Positions 9,512 through 19,164 are shown, counted from the stretch's first letter. The stretch: 64,000 nucleotides of DNA from Polyangium fumosum (GCF_005144585.1 NZ_SSMQ01000059.1:1-64000), one strand, 5' to 3'. Numbers and translations are program-made. The notes: a model not told the origin generated them from the letters alone.

Positions 9512-10597
9512 GTGGATCGCCTTCTCGCTCTCCCCTGGTCGACGCTCGGCGTCGGGGCGCTCTCGCTCGTGCTTTGCCTCGTGCTCTTCGTCGCGTGGAT
9601 CCTCGCACGGAGGCCGGTGCAGCGCATCGACGCGATCGTCGCGGGCCGCGGTCCCCTTCGGCGAGGAGCCGCCAGCATCGGCGGCGAGGTGGAGCTCGCG
9701 CCGGACGAGCCCGTCGCGCTCGACGTGAAGATCACGCAGACGGGGGCGCCCAAAACGATCTTCACCTCGCCGAAGGAGAACGTGCGGGATGTGCGCCGCG
9801 TGCACTACATGAAGTGGGAGACGGTGGGCGAGGAGGTCGTGGCGCGTCCCTTTTTCGTGCGGCGCGCCGACGGCGAGCGTGTCCGGGTCGAGCCGCCGCC
9901 GAACGTGAAGTTTCGCGGCAAGATGGATGTCTGCGTCGAGCACACCGAGCACCTCTGCACCTTCGAGGCGCGGCTGCGTGCGGGGGACAAGGTGTACATC
10001 GAGGGGACGTTGTCGCGGCCCGAGCCGCGGCCCCGGCCGCCGGAGGCAGAGCCGGAGCCGGCGCCGGCGCCGGAGAGGAAGGGCGGCGGCGGGTATCGCA
10101 CGGCGGCCCCGCGGGAGCGGCGGGAGCGGGAGGAGGTCGCCGCCGAACCGCCGCCGATGTGGGTCCTCGGTCCGCCGGAAGGGAAAACCATGCGAATCAC
10201 GCGGCAGCCTTTCCAGCGGCCGATCCCCGGCGCCGCCGAGCGACGGCGCCTGCACGAGCTGGGCATCGGCGTCGGGGTCGTCGCGGCGCTCGGCGTGCTC
10301 ACGCAGATCTTGCTGCAACTGCCGCTCGTGGAATGGGCGTACGATGTGATCGCCGTCGCCGCGGGCGTGGTGCACCTGCTCGCCGCGGGGATCTTCCTCG
10401 AAACAAACACGCTCACCGAGCCTGAAGAAGGGCTCACGGCGGCGGTCACCCAAAAACGCGCCGTACGCCCGACCGTCACGCCGTGGCCCTCGCCGAGCCT
10501 CCCGGGCGCGGGCCCGTTCGCGGGGTCGAGCGATCCGGACGCGGGGCGCGGGACCGGCGTGGACGAGAATGGCGAGCCCTATGGTAGGATTGGCTAG
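9512..10597 (+). CDS. Membrane protein with possible GIDE/BAM-like domain
   Basis: 361 residues starting with GTG 46 bp after the beta-glucosidase. A transmembrane helix lies at residues 9-31 (LGVGALSLVLCLVLFVAWIL), and two more at about 250-298. Between them is a soluble beta-rich region (residues 36-170) with RRVHYMKWETVGEE and a domain of the kind seen in GIDE/MULAN-like proteins (inner helix, side domain close to the membrane, later helices), then a Pro/Glu-rich linker and a charged stretch. The arrangement suggests this family but individual motifs are weak. The tail is polar. It probably shares a transcript with the downstream lipoprotein, which begins 9 bp later. Confidence 0.6.
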   Translation: MDRLLALPWSTLGVGALSLVLCLVLFVAWILARRPVQRIDAIVAGRGPLRRGAASIGGEVELAPDEPVALDVKITQTGAPKTIFTSPKENVRDVRRVHYMKWETVGEEVVARPFFVRRADGERVRVEPPPNVKFRGKMDVCVEHTEHLCTFEARLRAGDKVYIEGTLSRPEPRPRPPEAEPEPAPAPERKGGGGYRTAAPRERREREEVAAEPPPMWVLGPPEGKTMRITRQPFQRPIPGAAERRRLHELGIGVGVVAALGVLTQILLQLPLVEWAYDVIAVAAGVVHLLAAGIFLETNTLTEPEEGLTAAVTQKRAVRPTVTPWPSPSLPGAGPFAGSSDPDAGRGTGVDENGEPYGRIG

Positions 10598-10606
10598 GTT
10601 CGTCCG

Positions 10607-13251
10607 ATGAAACGTGCTCCGTTCTGGTTCCTCGCGCTCGTCGCTGCGTGCGGCGGCGCCCCCGCCTCGCCTTCGGCCCCTTCCGCCGGATCCGCCTCTC
10701 TCTCCGCGAAGGCCACGCCCGGGGATCTGCCGGCGGCTTCGCTCCTGCCACGGCCGACGTTCGACCTCCCGGCCGCCGCGGGCCCGGCCGCGTCGCTCGC
10801 GGACGTCCTCCGGGCGAGCCGCAGCATCGTCGTTGGCACGCTCTCCGACATCCACGCGGTGACGCGTCCTTGCGCGGTCGACCTCGTCGTCGACGTGCGC
10901 CCGGAAATGCACCTCCTCGGCGAGGTGTCCCGGGGACACGAGCCGCGCCCGTTTCGTTCCCCCGGGCCGCGGAGAAGGAGGGGTGCGAGCGCAGCCCGCT
11001 CAGGTATCGCGGCGCCCCGGCGCTGTCGCGCCTCGCCGTCGGGCAGCGCCTCGTCTTTTTCGTGGGCGGGCGTCGCGAGGCGGAGCGTAATCCTGCGCTC
11101 CCCGCGCCGCGATGGCATGCGCAGGGCCTCCATGATCCCCCCCTCGACGGCGACGACCTGCTCGGGGTCGCGGACGTGGACGAGATCCCCGCGATCGTGC
11201 GCCAGCGCGGGCCGCTCGTCACCGACGCGCAGCTCGCGCCCCTCGCGGGAAAACCGTCCTTTCGGGTCCAGGGCGACGTCGCGATCGACGCCGCGACGGG
11301 CCTCGCGTGGCAGCGGGACGTCGCGAAGACCGAGCTCGGGATCGTCGCGTCCACGCGCCATTGCGAGAACCTCGTGCTCGGGGGCCATGACGATTGGCGC
11401 TTGCCTCGTTCCTTCGAGCTCGCCTCCATCATCGACCACGGCCGCGGCAGCCCCGCGCTCGATCCCGCGGTGTTCCGAGGCCCGCCCGAAGGCCTGCTCT
11501 GGGCCAGCACCGAGGACGCGGGCGCCCCTTGGGTCCTCGACGTCGCGGATGGCAATCTTCATTCGACCCATTACGACGATCCGAGCCCGTACGGGAAATA
11601 CAACGTCCGCTGCGTGCGCTCCGCGGAAGGCCCCTCGCTGCGCGCCGCGCTCCCCTTCGCGCGGTACCGGCGCGCGGGGGGGATCGTCGAGGACGCGCTC
11701 CAGCGGCTCGGTTTTTCGGGGACGATCGCCGCGCCCATGCGCTGGGCGGAGGCGAACACGTTTTGCGCGGCGAAGGTCGAGGCCGGCCACGACGATTTCC
11801 GGCTGCCGACGGTGCGCGAGCTCGTCAGCTTGTCCGAAGCGTACGATTGCGAGGAGCTCTGGAAGGACGAGCCGGAGGGGGAAGATGGCCTCTGGACGTC
11901 GACGCTCGATCCCGCGGACAAGAGCCACGCGTTCCGGGTGCGAAGCCTCTGCTCGGCGCAGTCCTGGGCCGAGCCGACGGTCGGGCCGCCCGTGCTCGCG
12001 ATGGAGGGCGAGGACCACGCGCGCTTCCGGGCCCTGTGCGTGCGCGACCTGCCGCCGATCCCCAAGGCCGGGGCCCAGGTGCAGAGCCGCTACCCGAGCG
12101 GCCACGTCTTCGCCGAGGGCGCATTGCGGAACGGGAAACGGCACGGCACGTGGACGTACCACCACGATCAGGGCCTCCCGTGGATGCGCCTCGAATACCG
12201 GGACGGCGTCCTCGACGGGACATTTTCGGTTTTCTATGACAGCGGCGAGCGGCTCGCTGAAGGCGCGTTCGCCGCCGGCGCGCCGGCCGGCACGTGGACG
12301 CATTTCGACGTGCTGGGCCGGCGCGCGTCCGTCGTCGCGCACGAGCGAGGCGAGCGGTCCGGGCGCTCGACGACGTACACGCCCGAGGGGGCGAAGGTCG
12401 CGCGCGAAGAGACCTTCGCCCGAGGCCTCCGGCAGGGGACCGTCGTCGAATACGACGAGGAGGCGGGGACGAAGACACGCGTGGCGCACTACGAAGCCGG
12501 CCTCCGCGAGGGCCCCGTCGAGACGTTCCACGCGAACGGGGCGCGCGCCATGGTCGGTCAGTATCGAGGCGACAAACCGGACGGCACGTTCACGCGGTTC
12601 CACGCGAACGGCGCGCGCGCGGCCGTCTTCTCGTTCCGCGGCGGCGCGATCGACGGCCCGTACGCGTCCTGGCACCCGGACGGCAAGCCCTATGAAAAAG
12701 GCGTGTATCGCGACGGCCTGCGCGACGGCGCTTGGACCGCGCTGTATCCCTCGGGCAAGCGCGTTGCGGAGGGGCATTACCAGCGAGGCACGGGGACGCT
12801 GCGGGAGTTCTACGAGAACGGCAAGCTCCGGTCCGAGCAGCCGCAGGTGGGAGGGCTGCGCGAGGGGTTGACCGTATTTTTCCGAGATGACGGCTCCAAG
12901 GACCACGAGGTCGGCTTCTCCGGCGACACCCTCCACGGCATCTGGCGCGAATACGACCCGAGCGGGCGATTGACGTTCGAGCGGCACTTCGAAAAGGGTC
13001 GGGAGCACGGCCCCTACGTGCGGTTTCATGCGAATGGCCAGAAAGACGAGGAGGGCTCCTATGCGCACGGGCTGCATGTCGGCCCCTACCGGTGCTGGGA
13101 CGAGGAGGGCAAGCTCTCCGAGGAGGGCGAATACCAGGGCGGCCTGCGCCACGGGACGTGGACCGATTTCGTCGACGGCAAGCCCGTCCGGCGGAGCTTT
13201 TACGAGCGAGGGGTCGAGGTGCGGGATCCCGAGTGGGTGAGGTCCCGCTGA
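10607..13251 (+). CDS. DUF1566-like plus MORN/YwqK-repeat lipoprotein, frameshifted
   Basis: The first 106 residues run from ATG 10607 with a lipoprotein signal (LVAAC, Cys15) through VVGTLSDIHAVTRPCAVDLV and MHLLGEV. The protein then continues in another frame from near 10925-10931 as PGTRAAPVSFPRA, RLAVGQRLVFFVGG and so on. A duplicated GT dinucleotide at 10925-10928 would explain the shift. The second part contains two Lcl/DUF1566-like modules (DAATGLAWQRD, HDDWRLPRSFELASIID; WAEANTFCAAK, HDDFRLPTVRELVSL). Some dozen MORN-type repeats follow (NGKRHGTWTYHHD, YRDGLRDGAWTALYPSGKR, FEKGREHGPYVRFHANGQ). The role is unknown. MORN repeats of this YwqK type are common in secreted proteins of this group. 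Confidence 0.8.
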
Positions 13252-13282
13252 TCGCCGCCTCGGGCCGCTCGGTTCAGGTCGC

Positions 13283-13298
13283 TTGACTTTGTAAGTCA
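13283..13298. promoter_or_regulatory. Inverted repeat overlapping a -35-like box: candidate TetR operator
   Basis: TGACTT-TGT-AAGTCA (13284-13298) is a perfect 6-bp inverted repeat, preceded by T so that TTGACT also matches a sigma-70 -35 element. It lies 50 bp upstream of the TetR gene. A regulator bound here would block the promoter of its own operon. No good -10 box is visible. Confidence 0.5.
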
Positions 13299-13347
13299 GT
13301 CGCCTTGAAGCTCCTCGCCGAAGTTCTGGTACGTTGGGGATCGGATC

Positions 13348-13995
13348 ATGGCCAGCCCGAGGAAGCAGACGCACGGAAACGAGACCCGCGAGGTCATCCT
13401 CGCCGCCGCCGAGCGGCTCTTCGCCGAGCACGGCGTGGCGGCGGTCTCGAACCGGCAGGTGAGCGAAGCGGCAGGGCAAGCGAACAACTTCGCCGTCGGA
13501 TACCACTTCGGCACGAAGACCGACCTCGTGCTGGCCATCGTACGCCGGCACGCGCCCTCGATCGAGCAGCGGCGCGCGGCGATGATCGCGGCGATCAAGG
13601 GGTCGTCGGAGCTGCGCGACTGGGTCTCTTGCCTCGTGCAGCCCACGACCGAGCACCTCGCCGCGCTCGGCAGCCCGACCTGGTATGCCCGCTTCATCGC
13701 CCAGGTGACGACCGATCCCACCCTGCGGCAGCTCGTGATCGACGAGGCGATCGCCTCGGCGTCGATGCAGGAGATCATCCAGGGGCTCGACCGGATGATG
13801 CCGGTCCTGCCCGCCGAGGTGCGCGAGGAGCGCGCCGACATGGGCCGGCAGCTCATCGTGCACATGTGCGCCGAGCGCGAGCGCGCCCTGCAAGCGGGCA
13901 CGGCCACGCCGCGCGCGACGTGGGAAGAAGCCGCGGTGGGGCTCGTGGATGCCCTGGTCGGGTTGTGGCAGGCTCCCTTCACCCCGACGAAATGA
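13348..13995 (+). CDS. TetR family transcriptional regulator
   Basis: 215 residues. The N-terminal helix-turn-helix is typical (REVILAAAERLFAEHGVAAV, SNRQVSEAAGQ, GYHFGTKTDLVLAIVRRH), with the usual Tyr-His-Phe segment that ends the DNA-binding domain. The C-terminal ligand-binding domain is helical with WVSCLVQPTTEHLAALG and an RFIAQVTTDP motif seen in TetR proteins linked to redox or P450 genes. It precedes the ferredoxin gene by 44 bp in the same direction, so it likely controls that module, probably as an autorepressor acting at the inverted repeat at 13284-13298. The inducer is unknown. Confidence 0.9.
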   Translation: MASPRKQTHGNETREVILAAAERLFAEHGVAAVSNRQVSEAAGQANNFAVGYHFGTKTDLVLAIVRRHAPSIEQRRAAMIAAIKGSSELRDWVSCLVQPTTEHLAALGSPTWYARFIAQVTTDPTLRQLVIDEAIASASMQEIIQGLDRMMPVLPAEVREERADMGRQLIVHMCAERERALQAGTATPRATWEEAAVGLVDALVGLWQAPFTPTK

Positions 13996-14039
13996 TCGAG
14001 CGACCTGGCACGACAAACCAAGGGAAAGGAAACATCGAC

Positions 14040-14237
14040 ATGCGCGTAATCGTGGACGAGGACAAGTGCTGCGGGGCAGGGCAGTGTGTGCTGCTCGCGC
14101 CGAAGGTGTTCGACCAGCGGGACGACGGCATCGTGATCCTGCTCGACGAATCACCCGCGAAGGAGCTCTACACGGTCGTGCGTGAAGCGGCGACCGTGTG
14201 CCCCGCGGCCGCGATAAGGCTGGAAGAAGACGAATGA
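14040..14237 (+). CDS. 3Fe-4S ferredoxin, P450-partner type
   Basis: 65 residues, start preceded by AAAGGA. The cluster motif is Cys10-x5-Cys16 with Ala13 where a 4Fe-4S ferredoxin would have its second cysteine, and Cys54-Pro near the end (ATVCPAAAI). This is the pattern of small 3Fe-4S ferredoxins that pass electrons to cytochrome P450s. Cys11 next to Cys10 is extra. Its stop codon overlaps the ferredoxin reductase start (ATGA), so the two are co-translated, as expected for redox partners. No P450 gene is present in the window, so its client is unknown. Confidence 0.93.
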   Translation: MRVIVDEDKCCGAGQCVLLAPKVFDQRDDGIVILLDESPAKELYTVVREAATVCPAAAIRLEEDE

Positions 14238-15442
14238 CGACGCCGACGAGCGTGCTCGTCGTGGGCGCCTCCGCAGGCGGCTTGTCCGTCGCGGAGGCGC
14301 TGCGGCGCGAAGGGTTCACGGGCAGCCTGACGCTCCTCGGCGCGGAGCGGCACTTGCCCTACGACCGGCCGCCGCTCTCCAAAAAGGTGCTGGGCGGCGC
14401 CTGGAAGCCCGAGCAAACGCAGCTCCGGCCCGAGAGCGCGCTCGCGAAGCTCGAAGCCGAATTCGTGCTCGGCGACCCCGCGGTGCGCCTCGATGTGGGC
14501 GCGCGCGAGGTCACGACCGCCTCGGGGCGTGGCCTGCGCGCGGACGTGATCGTGCTGGCCACGGGCCTCGAACCACGCCGGCTGCCGGGGCAGGAAGCCT
14601 GGGCCGGCGTGCACGTGCTGCGCACGGTCGACGAAACGCTCGCCTTGCGGGCCGATCTGCTCGCGGGGCCGCGGGTCGTCGTCGCGGGCGACGGCGTGCT
14701 CGGCACGGAGATCGCCGCGACCGCGCGCGGCATGGGCCTCACGGTGACGGTGGTCGGCCCGCAATCGGCGCCGCTCGCGAGCCAGATCGGATCCCAGGTC
14801 GGCGGGTATCTGGCGAAGCTGCACGTGGATCAAGGGGTCGAGCTGCGGCTCGGGATCGGCGTGGCGGAGCTCGTCGGCGCGGCGGGGCGGGTCTCCGGAG
14901 TGCGTCTGGCGAACGGCGAGGTGTTGCCCGCGGACGTGGTGGTGGTGGCGATTGGCTCGCGCCCAGCAACGGGATGGCTCGCGGGGAGCGGGCTCGTGCT
15001 GGGCGATGGAATCGTGTGTGATTCACGGTGCCAGGCGGCGGCGGGCATTTACGCGGTCGGCGACGTGGCGTTCTGGCACCACGAGGGGTTCGGCGCGGGC
15101 ATGCGGCTGGAGAACCGAACGAATGCCGTCGAGCAGGCGATGGTGGTGGCGGCCAACATCCTCGGCAAGGACCGGCCGTACACGCCGGTGCCGTATTTCT
15201 GGACCGATCAATTCGACGCCAAGATCCAGGTGCACGGCTTCCTGCCGGCCGACGCCGAGGTGGCGATCGTGGAAGGGGATCCCGCGCTGCGGCAGTTCGT
15301 CGCGCTTTACGGGAGCCGCGGGAAGGTCACCGGGCTGGTCGGGTGGAACATGGTGAAGCAGACCCGGCAGCACCGGCAACACGTGGTGGAGGGGACGGCG
15401 TGGAGCGAGGTCGTCGCCGCGGCGCGGGTGGCCTCGACCTGA
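14234..15442 (+). CDS. FAD-dependent ferredoxin reductase
   Basis: 402 residues starting at the ATG that overlaps the ferredoxin stop. FAD-binding segment VLVVGASAGGLSVAEALRRE at residues 6-25; ATGLEPRRLPG; NAD(P)H-binding segment VVVAGDGVLGTEIAATARGM from about residue 149; GIYAVGDVAFW, the second FAD motif, near residue 271. The C-terminal domain contains YFWTDQFDAKIQVHG, a hallmark of the ferredoxin/rubredoxin/putidaredoxin reductase family. It should move electrons from NAD(P)H to the preceding ferredoxin. The first motif has Ala-Ser-Ala in place of the commonest Gly-x-Gly, a variant found in this family. Confidence 0.95.
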   Translation: MTTPTSVLVVGASAGGLSVAEALRREGFTGSLTLLGAERHLPYDRPPLSKKVLGGAWKPEQTQLRPESALAKLEAEFVLGDPAVRLDVGAREVTTASGRGLRADVIVLATGLEPRRLPGQEAWAGVHVLRTVDETLALRADLLAGPRVVVAGDGVLGTEIAATARGMGLTVTVVGPQSAPLASQIGSQVGGYLAKLHVDQGVELRLGIGVAELVGAAGRVSGVRLANGEVLPADVVVVAIGSRPATGWLAGSGLVLGDGIVCDSRCQAAAGIYAVGDVAFWHHEGFGAGMRLENRTNAVEQAMVVAANILGKDRPYTPVPYFWTDQFDAKIQVHGFLPADAEVAIVEGDPALRQFVALYGSRGKVTGLVGWNMVKQTRQHRQHVVEGTAWSEVVAAARVAST

Positions 15443-15448
15443 AGCGCG

Positions 15449-15934
15449 TCAGAGCGCCTCGATGAGGCTCACTTTCCAGAGCGAGCAGGTCTCACGTTTG
15501 CCCCCGGCCGGCGAGCGTCCGCCGGTGATGCGCACCTTCGCGCCCACGCCCACCACCTTGCCGTCGCTCGTGTGGAGCTTGAGGTCCTTGTCCGAGAAGC
15601 TCTTCGGCAGCCGCTCCATCTGATTCTTGCTGTCGCCGACGGGCACGTCGGCGTTGACGCGTTTGCCCTTGCCGTCGGGCTCGGCGAAGAGGTTGAAATC
15701 GCACGTGTCACTGCAAACTTTCACCGAGCTTCGCAGCGGTCCGACGTAGCCCTCGATCGCCACTTTCTTCGTGACGTTCAGGCCCTTTTCCATGGTGGGG
15801 TCGAACTCGGCGCTGCACACGTTCTCGAACGTGACGGGCGTGCCGGGCTTGGGCTTCTCGCAGCCGAGGCCAAGGGTCACGAGCAGGGCCGCGGCGGCGA
15901 GGCCAACGGGGAGGCGGGTCGCTGGAAGACGCAT
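15449..15934 (-). CDS. Small exported lipoprotein of unknown function
   Basis: 161 residues with a lipoprotein signal ending at Cys25 (LGLGC). The mature part contains EGYVGPLRSSVKVCSDTCDF and VGVGAKVRITGGRSP, alternating beta-strand-like stretches with four cysteines. It suggests a small beta-barrel (OB-like) fold, but no family is recognised. It converges with the ferredoxin reductase (6 bp apart) and is divergent from the LysM protein. Confidence 0.75.
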   Translation of the reverse strand: MRLPATRLPVGLAAAALLVTLGLGCEKPKPGTPVTFENVCSAEFDPTMEKGLNVTKKVAIEGYVGPLRSSVKVCSDTCDFNLFAEPDGKGKRVNADVPVGDSKNQMERLPKSFSDKDLKLHTSDGKVVGVGAKVRITGGRSPAGGKRETCSLWKVSLIEAL

Positions 15935-16017
15935 CGTACCGCGGACGTTATCCGAAACCGGTCGGCGCGTTCACATCTTTGTGCACCTCTCTCCCATCGT
16001 GGTACGGACGACATCTC

Positions 16018-17115
16018 ATGCGGCGATTTCTCGGCTCGATGCTCGCCCTCGCGCTCGCTCCTCTGGCCTCGGCCGACGCTGCGCCGAAAGAGCCTCGCGC
16101 GGGGCTCGCATATTACGCGAATCCGCGCACGCTCTCCCACGTGGCCGCGAAATTCGGTCTTTCGGTCGACGAGATCGCGCGGCTGAACGGCATCAAGAAC
16201 AAGGACACGTTCCATCGGTACGGGCTCGTCTTGCCCGACGTGCCCTCGACCCGAAAGCTGCCGCGTTACGTGCCGTGGACGCCGGCACGAAAGCGCGTGG
16301 CGTGCCCGGTCACGCCGTGGAAGTTCGTCGCGACCACCGCGGGGAAGGGCTGTACGGATGCCTATTGCGGGACCGGCCCCGACGGCGGGCGAGCGTGCCT
16401 GTGCCGCGACGATCAGGGCGATACGTCGATGGTCCTCACCACGAACGGCAAGTCCCTGCGCCTGCCCATGGACGTCTCCTACTTCAATCCGTGGGGATCG
16501 AGCTTCGTGGACGTGGCGTCCGCCGATCTCGACGGCGACGGCTCGCCCGAGGTGATGCTCTCGGTGCTGCGAGCGGTCTCGAATGGGCTCGGCCAGGAGT
16601 ATCGCCCGCTCATCGTCGTTCGCGACGGCCAGGAAATGCTGCGCTACGACAGCGGCATGTTCACCGCGAAGACGGCGCTCGTGCGCGTGGGCAAGCAGTG
16701 CCACCTAGCCACGGCCCACTGGGAAGAAGTGACCCATCCCCTCAAAGGGCCCGCCCTTCACCTCGTGGAGCGCACGTTCGACCCGACGAACCTTCGTGTC
16801 GACCGCGAGATCACGGGGATTCGCGCCGGCGAAAGCAAGATCTACGAGCTTCCTTTTGATCCGCTCGCCCCACGCACCCTGCCCACGCAGTCGGGCACGG
16901 TGGTCAAGATCTTCCGCGAAGACGTCGGCACGACGATCAAAATTCGCACGGCCTCGGGGACGAAGATCCTGCCCAATGCCCGCCTCGGCGACGCGAGCAC
17001 CGGGCGCGTGCTCCCCTTGGGCCTTGTTCCGAGCAAGGTCCCGAAGGGAGAAGCGGTCTTCGGTCGCTCGCACGATTCCGATATCGTGTGGCTGCCCGAC
17101 CCGAGCAAACGATAG
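16018..17115 (+). CDS. Exported protein with LysM-like and FG-GAP-like segments
   Basis: 365 residues from ATG 16018; an upstream in-frame start at 15979 would spoil the signal peptide. Residues 1-22 form a signal (MRRFLGSMLALALAPLASAD). Residues 29-75 match a LysM peptidoglycan-binding module (YYANPRTLSHVAAKFGLSVD, EIARLNGIKNKD). Residues 174-190 include SADLDGDGSPEVMLS, an FG-GAP/calcium-binding type loop. A Cys-rich stretch with six cysteines lies near residues 115-141. It probably binds the cell wall; no catalytic domain is seen. Confidence 0.75.
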   Translation: MRRFLGSMLALALAPLASADAAPKEPRAGLAYYANPRTLSHVAAKFGLSVDEIARLNGIKNKDTFHRYGLVLPDVPSTRKLPRYVPWTPARKRVACPVTPWKFVATTAGKGCTDAYCGTGPDGGRACLCRDDQGDTSMVLTTNGKSLRLPMDVSYFNPWGSSFVDVASADLDGDGSPEVMLSVLRAVSNGLGQEYRPLIVVRDGQEMLRYDSGMFTAKTALVRVGKQCHLATAHWEEVTHPLKGPALHLVERTFDPTNLRVDREITGIRAGESKIYELPFDPLAPRTLPTQSGTVVKIFREDVGTTIKIRTASGTKILPNARLGDASTGRVLPLGLVPSKVPKGEAVFGRSHDSDIVWLPDPSKR

Positions 17116-17118
17116 TTG

Positions 17119-18165
17119 TCAGCGCGGGTGGCGTTGCGCGGCGAATTGCTCCACGCGCGCCTTGCTCCAGATATCCATCATCCAGCCCGGGTATTCGGCG
17201 CGCAGCTTGCTCACCTCGTCGAGCAGCTTCCGTTCCTCGGCGTCCAAGGTCACGTCGACGGAGGCGAGCGTGTCGCTGAGCTGATCGACACGTTTGGCGC
17301 CGAGGATGACACTCGTGACGGTCTTCTGGTGCAAGAGCCACGCAATGGCGAGTTGCGCCACGGTGACCCCTTTGCGCGTCGCCATGGCGGCGAGCGCGTC
17401 GACGATGTCGTACCCGCGCTCGGGATCCACAGGCGGAAACGCGAACGCCGTGCGGCGGCTGCCCTCGATCTCCCGCTGCGCGCGGGTGTATTTGCCGCTC
17501 AGGAACCCCCCCGCGAGCGGGCTCCAGACGAGCAGGCCGAGGCCCTCGCTTTGCAACATCGGCACGATCTCGCGCTCCAGATCCCGACCCGCGATCGTGT
17601 AATATGCCTGCACCGAGGCGATCTTCGCGAAGCCATGCAACGCCGAGAGGCCGAGCGCCTTGGCCATTTGCCAGGCCGCCCAGTTGGAGACGCCGATGTA
17701 ACGGACGAGCCCTTGGCGCACGAGATCCGAGAGGGCCTCGAGCGACTCCTCGATGGGCGTGGCCGGATCGAAGCCGTGGAGTTGATACAGATCGATGTGA
17801 TCGAGCTGAAGCCGTTCGAGGCTCGCGCGGGCGGCGTCCAGGATGTGACCCCGCGAGGAGCCGTGGCTGTTCGGGCCCCGACCCGCCGGGCCGAAGACCT
17901 TGGTGGCGACGACGATCTCGCTGCGCCGGACGCCGAGGTTCTTGAGCGCCTGGCCCGTGATACGTTCGGACTGACCTTCCGAATAGGTGTCCGCTGTATC
18001 GAGGAAATTGACGCCGGCTTCGAGCGCCTTCGCCACGAGCGCGTCCGCCTCCGCTTGCTGGACCTGGCCGAGGAAACCAAAGGGCCCCTGTCCGCCGAAC
18101 GTCATGGTGCCGAAGCAAAGCTCCGAAACATAAAGACCGGTGCTCCCAAGCTTGTTGTAGCGCAT
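17119..18165 (-). CDS. Aldo/keto reductase
   Basis: 348 residues, a typical length for this TIM-barrel NADPH-dependent oxidoreductase family. The catalytic tetrad is readable: Asp56 and Tyr61 (FLDTADTYSEG), Lys89 (VVATKVFGP) and His130 (DHIDLYQLHGFDP). The C-terminal NADPH-binding part has TSVILGAKRVDQLSDTLASV. It should reduce aldehydes or ketones; the substrate is not predictable. It starts divergently to a LysR gene 90 bp away, and such neighbours are often its regulator. Confidence 0.95.
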   Translation of the reverse strand: MRYNKLGSTGLYVSELCFGTMTFGGQGPFGFLGQVQQAEADALVAKALEAGVNFLDTADTYSEGQSERITGQALKNLGVRRSEIVVATKVFGPAGRGPNSHGSSRGHILDAARASLERLQLDHIDLYQLHGFDPATPIEESLEALSDLVRQGLVRYIGVSNWAAWQMAKALGLSALHGFAKIASVQAYYTIAGRDLEREIVPMLQSEGLGLLVWSPLAGGFLSGKYTRAQREIEGSRRTAFAFPPVDPERGYDIVDALAAMATRKGVTVAQLAIAWLLHQKTVTSVILGAKRVDQLSDTLASVDVTLDAEERKLLDEVSKLRAEYPGWMMDIWSKARVEQFAAQRHPR

Positions 18166-18201
18166 GAATCACGACCTCCGACGCAGGGTATAGCCGTGCG
18201 C

Positions 18202-18216
18202 CTACCTTTCGAGTAG
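18202..18216. promoter_or_regulatory. T-N11-A motif, candidate LysR operator
   Basis: CTAC-N7-GTAG fits the LysR T-N11-A consensus as a 15-bp interrupted palindrome. It lies in the 90-bp divergent region between the aldo/keto reductase and the LysR gene, where such regulators normally bind. Confidence 0.5.
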
Positions 18217-18255
18217 ACTCCACGATCGGAAAAGGCTCATGAGCCACGTTCAACG

Positions 18256-19164
18256 ATGAGACGAGAAGACTGGCCCGATCTCGTGGCCTTCGTGGCCATC
18301 GCCGAAGAGCAGAGTTTTACGCGGGCCGCGGCGCGCCTCGGCGTGTCCACGTCGGCATTGAGCCACGCCATGCGCGCCCTCGAAGAGCGCGTCGGCGTGC
18401 GCCTCTTGACCCGCACCACCCGCAGCGTCGCCCCGACGGACGCGGGCGAGCGGCTCCTCGCGACGTTGAAGCCGGCCCTGGACGACGTCGCGTCGGCGGT
18501 GGAGTCGCTCGGGACCCTGCGTGAAAAGCCCGCCGGGCACGTGCGCCTGACGGTGCATTCGCTGGCCATGCGGTCGATCACGCCGCGCTTGCCCGCGTTT
18601 GCCCGCGCGTTTCCCGACGTCGTCGTGGACATCACGGTCGACAACGAGAGGACCGATATCGTCGCGCACCGCTTCGACGCCGGCGTTCGTTTCGGGGAGC
18701 TCGTCGACAAGGACATGGTCTCCGTGCGCATCGGCCCGGACGAGCGCGGCATCGTGGTCGCCTCGCCGGCTTATTTCGAGCGGTTTCCTCCGCCGAAGAA
18801 GCCCCAGGACATCGCCAAGCATCGTTGCCTCTGCGCGCGGCTCTCGCCCGGGGGGCCCCTCTATCGGTGGGAGCTCGAAAAACGGGGGCGATCCGTGCGC
18901 GTCGCGGCGCCGCCGGTCTTCATCACGAACGACAGTGACGCGCTGCTCGCGGCGGCGCTCGCAGGGATGGGCCTCGCCTATGTGATGGAGTCGGTCGCGT
19001 TTCCGTACCTGCGTTCGGGCGCGTTGGTCCAAACGCTCGAGGATTGGTGTCCGCCGTTTCCGGGGAGCTTTCTCTATTATCCGAGCCGCCGCCAGCTCAC
19101 GCCGGCCTTGCGGGCGTTGATCGAGGCGCTCCGGTACCCCGCGCCGGCCGGTCGGGAGGGTTAG
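18256..19164 (+). CDS. LysR family transcriptional regulator
   Basis: 302 residues. The N-terminal winged helix is standard: DLVAFVAIAEEQSFTRAAAR, LGVSTSALSHAMRALEERVG, RLLTRTTRSVAPTDAGERLL. The effector domain includes GHVRLTVHSLAMRSITPRLP and NDSDALLAAALAGMGLAYVM, typical of the subgroup regulating oxidoreductase neighbours. It is divergent from the aldo/keto reductase. Its stop codon overlaps by four bases the stop of the convergent nuclease/phosphatase gene. Confidence 0.93.
   Translation: MRREDWPDLVAFVAIAEEQSFTRAAARLGVSTSALSHAMRALEERVGVRLLTRTTRSVAPTDAGERLLATLKPALDDVASAVESLGTLREKPAGHVRLTVHSLAMRSITPRLPAFARAFPDVVVDITVDNERTDIVAHRFDAGVRFGELVDKDMVSVRIGPDERGIVVASPAYFERFPPPKKPQDIAKHRCLCARLSPGGPLYRWELEKRGRSVRVAAPPVFITNDSDALLAAALAGMGLAYVMESVAFPYLRSGALVQTLEDWCPPFPGSFLYYPSRRQLTPALRALIEALRYPAPAGREG

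Noticed and set aside
13996..14039. Sigma-54 promoter (TGGCAC) before the ferredoxin gene
   Set aside because: There is a -24-like TGGCAC but no TTGC -12 element at the needed distance.
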